DNA of 64,000 nucleotides, from assembly GCA_963932145.1 (NCBI GenBank), contig OZ010611.1, positions 50,289,461 to 50,353,460 on the forward strand, written 5' to 3'. The notes beneath the pieces were generated by a model that saw only the letters and a list, made by a program, of their open reading frames with translations, was not told where the DNA came from and ran no database searches. The stretch's first letter is position 1. Every line of letters starts with the position of its first letter. This DNA comes from Acanthosepion lycidas (Eukaryota > Mollusca > Cephalopoda > Sepiida > Sepiidae). Positions 31,130 through 41,735 of the stretch are shown here, in pieces. A program made the translations under genes and the position numbers.

Positions 31130-32085
31130 AGCTTAAATGATTTTTATTGTTAGTATTTTTATTGTTTTGTTTTTTTTTCAAAAATGTATTGCTTGTAATT
31201 TTTTATTTTTAATGAATAGTTGATCTTTTCTTCAAATATTTATTGCTAGTAATCTTTTTTAATGTATAGGTAATTTTTTTTCAAAAATGTATTGCTGGTA
31301 ATTTTTTATTTTTAATGAATGGTTGATCTTTTCTTCAAATATTTATTGCTGGTATTTTTTTTAATGTATAGTTGATTTTTTTTCAGAAATTTACTGCTGC
31401 TATTTTTTTATTTTTAATGTATAGTTGTTTTTTTTGTTTTTTTTTTCAAAAATGTATTGTAGGAATCTTTCTTAATGTATAGGTAATATTTTGCTAAAAT
31501 GTATTGCTGGTAATTTTGTTTATTTTTAATATATAGTTGATTTTTTTCAAAAATGTATTGCTGGTATTTTTTTAATGCATTGTTGATTTTTTTTTAAATG
31601 TATTGCTGGTAGTATTTTTCTTATTGCTGGTAATTTTTATTTTTTTTTTAATGTATAGTTGGTAATTTTTTTTTTTTAAAAATGTGTTGCTGGTAATAAT
31701 TTTTCTTCAAATATATATTGCTGGCAATAAAGTTTTTTCTGGTTTGGTTTGGTTTGGTTTGGTTTGCATATAAACCACAATGTGTTATTTAATGCCGACA
31801 ATTTTCCTTCAAAAATCTGTTTCTGGTAATATTTTTTTCCTTATAACCTATCGCTGGTAATATTTTTTCCTTATAACCTATCGCTGGTAATATTTTTTCC
31901 TTATAACCTATCGCTGGTAATATTTTTTTCGAAAAATGTATAGTTTCCTTTGTTTGATTTGATTTTATGTCATTTCAACCTCTATGGGTTATTTAATGCT
32001 AGCAAGATTTTTATTGCTGGTAATATTTTTTTTCTCAAAAATTTATTGCTGGTAATATTTTTTTTCAAAAATTCATCCCTATTGC
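31130..32085 (+). repeat. Composite repeat R1 with expanded 30-60-bp minisatellite
   Basis: About 18 units of the type aaaatgtattgctggtaatt + T-run, including three nearly identical units (ttataacctatcgctggtaa, 31840-31922). R1 heads (ggtttggtttggtttg...; tttgatttgattttatgtca) at about 31740 and 31945 each precede a fresh series of units, so at least two or three R1 copies are fused. No R1 tail is seen here. Confidence 0.8.
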
Positions 32086-32534
32086 AGAAGCCTGCTCTGT
32101 GATTTATTCTGCAACTATGCTGAGCAGAACTTAGTTACAGTTTCTGTGAATAAGCGTGTGTTCTAGCGTGATCAACAATGAGAACAAGGGCAGCACGCCC
32201 AAGACATCGATCACGATGACTTGCCACTTCGTGCTAGCACAACTATCCACGGCCTATCAAGGGTTCCGTCTACCCAATTTCACAAGTCAACGCGTGGTAT
32301 TGTTTACAGGAGTTTTCCAAAGATACCACACGCTGGGATCGAAACCTCCAGTCCGAATTCAGATATTTTTTTTTTAATTTTTGCGTTGTTTGTTTTTATC
32401 GGTTAAGGAGATTTCACGGGTATCAGGCGTTAATTTAATTTATGTGTATATTAATGCAGGTAGATTTTGGAACCTGCATTGTAGACATGGAAGGTCTCAT
32501 TAAATAATGGGTTATTTCCACATGCAGACATCAG
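32086..32534. other. Inverted piece of 16-kb block, then unrecognised
   Basis: 32090-32155 (gcaactatgctgagcagaac, gttacagtttctgtgaat) is an inverted relative of 16118-16172. 32280-32360 contains ctgggatcgaaacctccagt, B-box-like on the minus strand. The rest is unrecognised. Confidence 0.5.
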
Positions 32535-32594
32535 GTGCCTCGTCCAATGTTATATAAAAAGCGGAGTGGCCGAGGGCCCAGATATAATCTTTGT

Positions 32595-32890
32595 ATTTTG
32601 GGCACCTCAATGTGGAGTAATGGTTAGCAAGCTTGTCTTGCTAGAACAATTACGACTGAGTAGTGAGTTCGATCCTCACTGGGTGCCCCATACTTTCAGC
32701 CTTGTGCCGCATCTAAGCTACGCTTAGAAAATTAATATTCTTTGTATGTGGGGCACCTCGAGGCGGTATATTAGTTAGGAAACTTGTTTAGGTAGAGCAA
32801 TTATGACTGAGTAGTGAGTTCGATCCTCACTGGGTGCACCCTACTTTCGGCCTTTTGCCACGTCTAAGCTCCGCTTAGAAAATCACTATA
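32595..32890 (+). mobile_element. tRNA-derived SINE, tandem dimer
   Basis: Two units 151 bp apart (32600 and 32751). Each begins gggcacctc and contains gtgagttcgatcctcactgggtgc, i.e. a good T-arm (gtgag/ctcac around ttcgatc) and acceptor strands GGGCACC/GGTGCCC in unit 1. The D-arm region is long and irregular, so these are tRNA-derived repeats and not tRNA genes. Each continues with actttcagccttgtgccgc and atctaagctacgcttagaaa. Confidence 0.82.
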
Positions 32891-33089
32891 TCTCGTTGGT
32901 TCGAGAATAAAGTAATTTAAAATTACGACTACCATTGCTATTGTAGTTATTTTAAAGAACCGTGCTATTGCACACAATTTGAAATTTCGGATTTGACATG
33001 ATAAATAATGCTACAAAGTATTTTTTTGGTCAAATCGCAACCGTTTTTTAAAGAAACGAATTTAAACATTAACCCTTTCAGTCCTGACA

Positions 33090-33235
33090 ACTGTTTTACA
33101 GGGGGTAGAGAAAAATGACGTAATGTCCCGTTAGCGGTTAAACAGTGGTAGAGAAAAATGACGTAATGTCCCGTTAGCGGTTAAACAGTGGTAGAGAAAA
33201 ATGACTTAATGTCCTGCCACCGTTTGTACGGTGGG
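33090..33235. repeat. 50-bp minisatellite x3
   Basis: ggtagagaaaaatgacgtaa then tgtcccgttagcggttaaac is repeated; the third unit is changed (cttaatgtcctgccaccg). Confidence 0.9.
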
Positions 33236-34040
33236 TAAACACTTGTAACTATTTTTATATCTACCATGAAACATTACATACTAATTATTTGCTGAATTTT
33301 GATTCAGGAACTCAGACAGAAAGGTTAAAATTGTTCAGGAACGAAGGGCGCAAGTGATTAATAAAAGTGAAACATTTTAGATTAATAAACGGTCCCTATT
33401 TGATCCTAATTCACACTTATATGTTCAAGAAAGATCGAATTCTTTGTTTCCATTTATATACAGTGTAACACGGATATAAGAGAGTTGTCGGGACCGGAGA
33501 AGAAGTCTCTTATATCCGAGTTTCTCTTATACCCGGATTTCTCTTATATACGGGTTTCTCTTATATCCGGGTTACACTGTATAAGACATTTTTTTAAGAG
33601 GCTGGGATTTTTGTTCATTGGAGTTTTTATATCTACCGTAAAATATTACATACCAATTATTTGCGAATTTTGACTCGGGAGCTCAGGCAGAAAGGTTAAA
33701 ATTGTTCAAGAACGCTCGGCTCAAATGATTAATAAAAATGAAACATTTTAGAATGATAAAATGTTCCAATTTGTTCTTTATTCTAACATTCTGTCGGATT
33801 CCGATCAATATTTGATCTACATTTGATCCTAATTGACACTTATATAAAAGTTCAAGAAAGATCGATTTATTTGATTCTATTTATATATAAGGCATTTATT
33901 TTATGAGGATGGTATTTTTGCCCACTGGAGTTTTTATATCTACCGTAAAACATTAAATATGAATAATTTGTGAATTTTGACTCGATAACTCAGAAGGGTT
34001 AAAGTTGTTCAGGAACGCACAGCTCAAACGGGTAAGTTCA
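33236..34040. repeat. Dispersed A/T-rich repeat, three partial copies
   Basis: tttttatatctaccgtaaaa, attatttgcgaattttgact and aggttaaaattgttcaggaa recur at about 33253, 33624 and 33930. A pogo-like MITE lies between copies 1 and 2. Confidence 0.8.
33461..33579. mobile_element. Pogo/Tigger-like MITE
   Basis: Starts cagtgtaacacggatataag and ends with its inverse (cttatatccgggttacactg), flanked by TA. The interior has repeated tctcttatatccgggttt units. CAGTG termini with TA duplication fit the pogo branch. 119 bp, no coding capacity. Confidence 0.85.
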
Positions 34041-34514
34041 GGTTTAAAATTGGAGCTTTACAATTTAAATCCCGGTGATCGGTGAAAGATTTAACGCTGT
34101 CAAAAAGTTCCATACCTTTATGGAAAACAAATGTTTAAATGTAATTTTATAGAATATTTTCCAATTGAAACATTTGTTTCGTTCTCATTAAATCAAAAGA
34201 AAAAAAGGCAAAATCTACAATGAATAATAAAATATATTTAGATTGTGTTCAGCGATGAAAATGAATCCCTTTTATTTCTTCATGTGGAATTTAGTTTGTC
34301 AAAAATGTTTCTATAAAAAAGAAAAACACATAAAAAAAGACTTTTCTTCATTTTAAACAGCAGTAGTAAAATAAATATATTTCGTCTGTGAATCTTGTCC
34401 CGGAATTTTCTTTCGATGGCTATTATCCAACTTCTCACCGATGTAAATATCTGCAGTTATTTTTATAACATTCAATATTGAAATCTCGACCACTATTCAT
34501 TTGTCACTGTAAAA
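34041..34514. other. Unrecognised A/T-rich sequence
   Basis: No repeat partner or coding signal found. Confidence 0.5.
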
Positions 34515-34630
34515 TTAATTACATTATTTACATTATTCAGACTGTTATCCTGATCTTCATTGCCATTTTCACAACGTTTCGGACGTTGTACGTTCCAGCC
34601 TTCTTCAGTTGATTGGAATTTTGTACCGAA
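34515..34630 (-). repeat. Dispersed repeat with GAAACGTTG core
   Basis: Reverse complement ccaatcaactgaagaaggct, gtccgaaacgttgtgaaaat and aatgaagatcaggataac matches 43490-43600 and, more weakly, 47285-47360. Such gaagaaggc...gaaacg text is often found at retroelement ends; its family here is not resolved. Confidence 0.7.
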
Positions 34631-34639
34631 CTTTTAATT

Positions 34640-35500
34640 TCGTCTAACAGAATGTGCGACACTGAGATCCGACGACGTATTTGGATGGCCAAAGACATAT
34701 TCCAAAAGCTAGGCAAAATATTACAAGAGAAGGTTTCGTTGGCAACAAAGAAATGAGTACTGAACTGCTATTTGTCCTCCTTTACGGCAGTGAATGTTGG
34801 ACGGTCTCCTCAAAGATGAAGAAAAAAAACTGGAAACCCTACCAGGATTCATCATCGGCGGCCCCAATCTTAACAACATACGATACGCAGATGACACAGT
34901 TCTGATATGAAACACAGATAGAAGACTACAAAACATCCCAGCGAAATAGAGAGAGAAGTGATTAAACATATATCTCAAAAACACAGTATGTATGGTCATC
35001 AGCAAAAAGATGAGCCCGAAATGCGATTTACAGGTCAGGGACACTAAAATCAAGCAGGTGCGGAAATTTAAATATCTGGGAAGTGTTTTGACAGAGGACG
35101 GTAAGTGCGACGCTGAGATCCGAAGAGGTATTGGGATGGGTAAAGACGCATTTTAAAAGCTAGGCAGAGTCTTACGAGATAGGAAGATTTCGTTGGTAAC
35201 AAAGCGAATGCTGAACTGTTACGTGATATCTGTCCTCCTTTACGGCAGCGAATGTTGGATGGGCTCCTCAAAGATTAAGAAAAAAAAACTGGAAACCCTT
35301 CTAGGATTCATCATCGGCGGACACAATTTTAACATAAGATACGCAGATGACACAATGCTAATAACAAACACGGAAAGGAATTTATAAAACCTCCTACAGA
35401 AGTTAGCGAAGGAAAGCGAGAAGAAGGGACTAAGCATAAACTACAAGAAGACAGAATACATTCCTACAGAATGAATTTTATTTTAAAATAGTTTATTTGC
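34640..35500 (+). pseudogene. RTE-like LINE, permuted tandem copies
   Basis: Frame order is IRRRIWMAKDIFQKLGKIL, LLYGSECWTVSSKMKKK, then ETLPGFIIGGPNLNNI-like text leading to RYADDTV (RT catalytic motif, about 34884), KKMSPKCDLQVRDTKIKQV, FKYLGSVLTEDGKCDAEI, then a second round ending SECWMGSSKIKKKKLETL, GFIIGGHNFN, IRYADDTMLITN (about 35340). In an intact RTE ORF the YADD motif comes before FKYLGS and YGSECW. Here the downstream segment joins back to the upstream one: a 458-bp tandem repeat. Confidence 0.85.
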
Positions 35501-35556
35501 TTAGTTTGGCGAGGTGTATTTAAACAGGAAGATGTATTTAAAATCTGTATTTTCCT

Positions 35557-36112
35557 TTGACAGAGGGCAGTAGGTGTGACGCTAAGATCCGAAGACGTAT
35601 TGGGATGGCCAAAGACACATTCCAAAAGCTAGGACGAGTATTACCAGAGAAGGTTTCGTTAGTGACAAAGAAAAAAGTACTGAGCTGCTACGTGATATCT
35701 GTCCTCCTTTACGGTAGCGAATGTTGGACGGTCAACTTAATGATGAAGAAGAGACTCGAGGCAACAGAAATGTGGTTCTACAAAACGATATCATGGATCG
35801 AAGATGTGAGCAACGATGAGGTTTTGGATGAATGTAAACAAAGAGAAGTCAACTTCAGGAAGAGGCAGCTGAACTTTCTGGCACACATTATAAGAAAGGA
35901 GGGCTTAGAAAATCTGATACTCACAGGACGGATAGGGGGAAAGAGAGACAGGGGAAAGCAAAGCGTAACATACTTAACGGGTTTGAGTAAGTAGATGGCG
36001 AAACAAGGTCTGGGAGAAATAACAAAAAGACTAAATTTTTCAAGAGGTACAAGGGACAGGAGGAGGTGGGGGCCATGATCGCCTACGTCCTGAAGTGACA
36101 GTACATAAAGAA
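35557..36112 (+). pseudogene. RTE-like LINE, C-terminal reverse-transcriptase segment
   Basis: The longest clean LINE frame in the window: 35557-35994 encodes CDAKIRRRIGMAKDTFQKL, VLSCYVISVLLYGSECWTV, MKKRLEATEMWFYKTISWIE, RKRQLNFLAHIIRKEGLENL and LTGRIGGKRDRGK, then a stop. Continuing out of frame are KWMAKQGLGEI (35988-36022) and a changed WRAMIAYVLK ending (36068-36100). The order is normal for the end of an RTE ORF. Not complete: endonuclease and RT core are absent. Confidence 0.87.
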
Positions 36113-36284
36113 AGAAGAATATTTTCTCAGTTTCCTTCACTCTCAGTAACACTCCTCGTGTCTTAGTGACTTTATTGCCTTGAAGTAATTAAAAATTGCC
36201 TAGGTGCATCGTGCAGTTATTTAAAACATTTTCTATCATCAAAAAATTAATTTGCGTCAGTTATCTCCTGATAACTTCTCCACT

Positions 36285-36366
36285 GCCTTAACCGGGTATC
36301 GAACTCACACTCTTTGAGTCCTGTCACGGGATCTAACTAACGCCTTTATCCACTGTGCCATATGCC
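36285..36366 (-). mobile_element. tRNA-like SINE, minus strand
   Basis: Reverse complement: tggcacagtggataaaggcg (A-box-like), then gtgagttcgatacccggtta (B-box-like). Related to 43290-43395. No complete cloverleaf. Confidence 0.6.
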
Positions 36367-36985
36367 CTCGAGGACATCTGTGGATGAATTTCTGGGTATT
36401 ATAAACCTAATGTCTTCAGCATCATTTTTTACCAGTGCTCATATTGCAATTTTTGCTGCTATCATTCCATGTTTTTACCAGAGCTTATATTGCATTCTTT
36501 GTTGTTATTATCGCTTTTCTCAGGCATTCATTATTACTGCTTCCCATATTGTATTTATTTCTATGCTTAGTCGGCTCAAGAGATTTTTGTGGCCTAGCAT
36601 ATGTGCTGATTCCTTAAGTTTACGAATTTTCCAATGGTGTTCCTTGTCTATGATCTCAACCTGAACCCACAAAGGGCGGTGATCGCCCTTCTCTCTCCAT
36701 ATGTGGTTATCCACGCCTGATTTTTCCAATTCCCTTCGTGTTACAGCTTTCTGGTGTTCTTGAAGCCTTACCTTAACGGGGCGCCCTTTCTCCTCTTTAT
36801 ATTTGTTTCCGCAGCTGCACGGGATAACGTACACACAGTCTTTGGTCATGTTCTCCTATGGGGTGGGGGTCTTACTCGGGAGAGATATCTGCGAAGTGTC
36901 GTCCAGCTTTTGAAGGTTGCCCTAATGTTATATGGACTGCAGATCCTTTGTATTTTCTCTGAAAACCCATTCACATAAGGTGATT
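36367..36985 (-). pseudogene. Penelope-like element, GIY-YIG endonuclease remnant
   Basis: Minus strand 36980-36890 reads PYVNGFSEKIQRICSPYNIR, then ATFKSW, the linker after the RT domain. After a frameshift, 36849-36520 reads TKDCVYVIPCSCGNKY, KGRPVKVRLQEHQKAV, ELEKSGVDNHIWREKGDH, RPLWVQVEIIDKEHHWKIR, KESAHMLGHKNL and EINTIW. This is the GIY-YIG endonuclease domain of Penelope-like retroelements, with the VYVIPC start, the Arg in VKVRLQEH and Glu-rich C-terminal part. GIY is changed to VYV, and YIGE to YKEE, so activity is unlikely. RT core missing. Confidence 0.87.
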
Positions 36986-37416
36986 TTGTTCTATTCTTTA
37001 TTTTTTATTGGACGGTGGAGGAGGGGAAAACATTTTCGTTTTACCTGAAGGTCAAACCGAGCAAACAGATATTTAAAGGTAAATAAAATGCAACTGACAT
37101 TTTATATTTACTGCTTTTTTTTTCTTTTTTTTTTTTTTGTCAAGTCGTATTCAACAAATGGTGTAATTATTAGATGTTGTATTTAAAGAAAGAAATCTAC
37201 GCGGAGTTGCAAATGCTATTTTGATGGTTCCCTGAAATGGAATTGGTGTTGAATAATTTTAGGCTTTGAGATTTAGCGTTAATTGTTCTGATTTTTTGTT
37301 TCAGTTTCTCTTTATTTCATTTTTCGGTATGATTGATAGAGCCGCTGGTTTAAGAATTCACAATGAATTATTGTCATTTCCTTCGTTTTAATTAATGTTC
37401 TTTCTTTCGTTATGTA
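36986..37416. other. Unrecognised A/T-rich sequence
   Basis: A T-run at about 37116-37138; no other feature. Confidence 0.5.
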
Positions 37417-37495
37417 TTAGGTTGGTGTAAAAATAATGTCGTTTTTGGCGTAATTTTTAACGTAAAAAAACGACATTATTTTTGAACCAACCTAA
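37417..37495. mobile_element. Mariner-type palindromic MITE
   Basis: 79 bp, ttaggttggtgtaaaaataa to aaaccaacctaa-type inverse end, TA on both sides, centre gcgtaatttttaacg. Confidence 0.9.
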
Positions 37496-37499
37496 TAAT

Positions 37500-37708
37500 T
37501 ATTCTTCTTTCTGTTCTTTTCTTTTTCTTTCTTTCTTTCTTTCTTTCTTTAACTAGCAAATTAGTATTCTTACTTTCTTTTCTTTCTTTCTGTCTTCAAC
37601 AGTTTCGTCAGATCGAGACTTTCATATGGATGTTATGCATAGCGCCAAACTCGTTGAGAAATATCTCATGTATATTCTTTACATCTTTCTTTCTTTCTTT
37701 TCTTTATC

Positions 37709-37748
<40 letters not shown>

Positions 37749-38100
37749 TATTTATTTAATTAGTCTTCTTTCTGTTCTTTTCTTTCTCTTTCTTTCTTTC
37801 TTTCTTTCTCTCTCTCTCTCTCTCTCTTTCTTTCCTTCTAAATTTCTTTCTTTCTTTATGTAATTAGTCTTCTTTCTGTTTTCTTCTTTTTTCTTTTTCT
37901 TTCTTTCTTTCCATTAGAGATTGCTTTCGTTTATTGTTTCTTTCTTTCTTTGTCTCTTTTTTCTTATCCTCTTCCTATCTAAACAGATTCTTTCTTTCTT
38001 TCTTTCTTTCTTTATTTCGATTTGAGATTTCATTCGTTTATTCTTTGTTTGTTTCTTTGTTTGTCTTTTTCTTTCTTCTCTTCTTCCTGTCTAAGCAGAT

Positions 38101-38140
<40 letters not shown>

Positions 38141-38695
38141 TTAGAAACTCTTTCTTTCCTTTCCTAGTCCTCCCTGCAAAGTCTTTTTCTTTATTCCTAT
38201 TTCTTTTTCGTTCGTGCATTCTTTTTTTTCTTTTACCAACCTAACTTACTATTTGTCTTCTATTCTTTCTTTCTTTTTCCCTCTTTCTATCTAATCATTT
38301 ACTATCATTTTCTTTCTTTCTTTAGTTCGTTTTTTTTTCTTTCATTCATTTATTTCCTCTTCTTATCTGAAGAGTATTTTTTCTTCATTTTTTACTCATT
38401 CGTTTCGATTTCTTTTTCGTTCATACATTCTTTTTGCTTTTATCAACATCTCTATTTGTTTAATTTTCTTTCTTTTTCTCTCTTGCTAAATAACCATTTT
38501 CAGTCTTTCTTTCTTTCATTCATTTCCTCTTTCTATCTGCAAAGCCTTTTTTATTTATTTTTTTTTATTTTTTCGTGTCTATTTGTTTTTAATTCATGCA
38601 TTCTTTGTTATTTTGTCGATTTACTGTTTGTCTAGTGTTCTTTCTTTCATTCTTTCTTTCTTTCTTTCTTTTTTCTTTCTTTCATTCTTTCTTTT

Positions 38696-38729
<34 letters not shown>

Positions 38730-38860
38730 TTTCTTCCTTTCTTTCTTTCTTTCTTTCTTTCAATTTGAGATTTCCTTCGTTTATTCTTTGTTTTTTGTTT
38801 GTTTGTTTCTTTCTTTCCTGATCCTCCGCTTCCCGTCTAAGCAGATTCTTTCTTTCTTTT

Positions 38861-38908
<48 letters not shown>

Positions 38909-38992
38909 TCGATTTGAGATTTCTTTCGTTTATTCTTTGTTTGTTTCTTTGTTTGTCTTTTTCTTTCTTCTCTTCTTCCTTTCTAAGCAGAT

Positions 38993-39023
<31 letters not shown>

Positions 39024-39125
39024 ATTTGAGATTGCTTTCGTTTATTCTGTTTGTTTCACTCTTTCTTTGTTTCCTTTTACTTATCCTCCTCCTATCTAAG
39101 CAGATTCTTTATTTCTTTCATTAAT

Positions 39126-39173
<48 letters not shown>

Positions 39174-39285
39174 TTTTTATTCTTTGTTTGCTTGTTTCTT
39201 TGTCTATTTCTTTCTTTTCTTCTTCCTGTCTAAGCAGATCCTTTCTTTCTTTTTTCTTTCTTCCTTTTTTCTTTCTTTCTTTCCG

Positions 39286-39341
<56 letters not shown>

Positions 39342-39600
39342 TCCATTGGAGATTGCTTTCGTTTATTCTGTTTCTTTGTTTCTTTCTTTGTTTCTTTTTA
39401 CTTATCCTCCTCCTATCTAAGCAGATTCTTTCTTTCGTTCATTCATTCTTTCTTTCTTTCTTTCGTTTATTCTTTGTTTGTTTGTTTGTTTGACTTTTTC
39501 TTTCTTTTCTTCTTCCTGTATAAGCAGATTATTTCTTTCTTTCTTTCCGTCTTTCTTTCTTTCTTTCTTTTGAGATTCTTTAATTCTATATTTATCTATT
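37500..39600. repeat. (TTTC)n satellite with higher-order units
   Basis: TTTC arrays are separated by a recurring spacer: gagattgctttcgtttattc, tttgtttgtttctttg, cttcctgtctaagcagattc. It recurs near 37915, 38020, 38765, 38912, 39025, 39345 and 39460. The unit length varies (about 110-190 bp) mainly through the TTTC run. All frames are Phe/Ser/Leu-rich artefacts. Confidence 0.93.
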
Positions 39601-39985
39601 TTTTCTGTTTTCTACCCCCCCCCATATTTCTGCTTTTCACTTTCTTTCCTATTTTTTCTACTAATTGTTGTCACTATTTCAAGCTCCATTCGTGTTTGTT
39701 TCGTAAGGATTTACCTAAAATTTCAACCCAAATTCTCAGTTTTCTTTAAATATATTTATTTTATCATTTTCGTTGGTAATTACGATTTAGATCGACTGAG
39801 ATCCAGCTTCTAAAATTTTTATATTCCAATAATCATGTCGACGTTAAGAATACGTTAGTTTGAAGCTTTCCAAACGACAAAAGAGTCGGGCTGAATGAAG
39901 ATAAAGATAATATCATTAAAAGACTTTTGAATATATTTTGGAATTTGCATTACATAACCAACCGATGACGAAAATGCTGAACGCG
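39601..39985. other. Unrecognised spacer between satellite blocks
   Basis: Contains a C run (39617-39625). No coding signal. Confidence 0.5.
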
Positions 39986-40591
39986 AATGAAAGAAGGAAG
40001 GAAAGAAAAAAGAAAGGAAGGACAAAAAGGAAAAAGGGTAAAAGAAAAACAAATTAGGTTGAAAGAAATGATATCTGAAAAGATAAAAAAAAAAAGGAAA
40101 ATTTATTAGAACGATGGGAAAGGCAAGTAATGTTTAGAAGAAAGACAGAAAGAGCGAAAGAAAAAAAATAGCTAAAGAATGAAAAATTATTCGTTAAAAT
40201 TGAAAGAAAAAAAGAAAGGAAAACGTTGAAACGACCAGAAAATAAAAAAAAGAAAGAATGAAAGAAAGCGTGTTATAACGACCGGAAAAGAAAGAAAGAA
40301 AGAAAGAAAGAAAAAAAGAAAAAAAGAAAAAGAGCGTAAAATCGACCCAAAAAGATGAAAGAAAGAAACAAAGAATAAGCGTGTTAAAACGACTGGAATG
40401 AAAAAAGAAGGGAAGAAAATGCATTAAAACAACGGGAAAAGAAAGAAAGAAAGAAAGAAAGTAAGAAAGAAAGAAAGAAAGAAAGAAAGAGCGTTAAAGC
40501 GACACGAAAAGAAAAACGAATGAAAGAAAGCGCGTTGAAATGACAGGAAAAGAAAGAAAAAAAGAAAGAAAGAGCGTTAACGCGACACGAA

Positions 40592-40623
<32 letters not shown>

Positions 40624-40970
40624 GAGAATTAAAAACAAAGGTATAAGAAAAAAAGAAGGAAAGAATTAAAAATATAAGAAAAAAAATAATTAAAAAACAA
40701 AAGTATGAGAAAGAAAGAAAATAAATAAAAGCAAAATTTTGTTGAGAAATTGAATTATAAGACAGAACTAATATTATAAAAAACAAAATTATAAAAAAAA
40801 GAACGAAAGAATTAAAAACGAAAGTATAAGAAAGAAATAAATAATGAAAGACTTAAGAAATAACAGTATAAGAAGGAAAGAAAGAGAAAAAGAACGAGAG
40901 AATGAATTTAAAAAGTATAAGAAAGAAAGAATGAAAAACAAGTGTGAGATAGAAAGAAAGAAAGAAAGAG

Positions 40971-41013
<43 letters not shown>

Positions 41014-41417
41014 GAGAATTAAAAACAAAGGTGTAAGAAAGAAAGAAGGAAAGAATTAGGAAGAATAAGAAAGAAATAATTAATTAAAAAACGAAAGTAT
41101 AGGAAAGAAAGAAAGAAAGAAAGAAAGAAAAAAGAATTAAATACAAAAGTATAAGAAAGAAAGAAAGAACGAAAGAAAGAAAGAATTAAGTAAAAAACAA
41201 AAGTATAAGAAAGAAGGAAAGAAATAAAGAAAGAAAGACTTAAGAAAAAGAAGTATAAGAAGGAAAAAAGAGAAAAAGAACGAGAGAATGAATTTAAAAA
41301 GTATAAGAAAGAAAGAATGAAAAACAGCTGTATAAAAAAGAAAGAAAGAAAGAAAGAAAAAAGAATTAAATACAAAAGTATAAGAAAGAAGGAAAGAATG
41401 AAAGAAAGAAAGAATGA

Positions 41418-41449
<32 letters not shown>

Positions 41450-41552
41450 ATTAAGAAGTATAAGAAAGAAATAATTAAAAAACGAAAGTATAGGAAAGAA
41501 AGAAAGAAGGAAAGAAAGAAAGAAAGAAAAAAAGAATTAAATACAAAAGTAT

Positions 41553-41588
<36 letters not shown>

Positions 41589-41735
41589 AAAAAAAGAAAG
41601 AAAGAATTACGTAAATACAAAAGTATACGAGAGAAAGCAAGAAAGAAAGTAAGAATGAATGAATTAAAAAAATAACGTTAGGAAAATAGACTTAAAAAAA
41701 AAAGTATAGAAAGAAAGAGAGTAATATATATATAT
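39986..41735. repeat. (GAAA)n satellite with higher-order units
   Basis: 40190-40620: GAAA runs with spacer gcgttaaaacgaccggaaaa and variants. 40620-41640: spacer ttaaaaacaaaagtataaga. Relative to 37.5-39.6 kb the repeat is in the opposite orientation, but the spacers differ, so it is not a simple inverted copy. Confidence 0.92.

Noticed and set aside
32600..32840. Functional tRNA genes
   Set aside because: T-arm and acceptor strands pair, but the D-arm and anticodon region are irregular and too long, and the unit continues as a dispersed repeat. A tRNA-derived SINE fits better.
37630..41640. Membrane-protein-like Phe/Leu/Ser-rich frames
   Set aside because: Encoded by TTTC/GAAA repeats; hydrophobicity is a composition effect.
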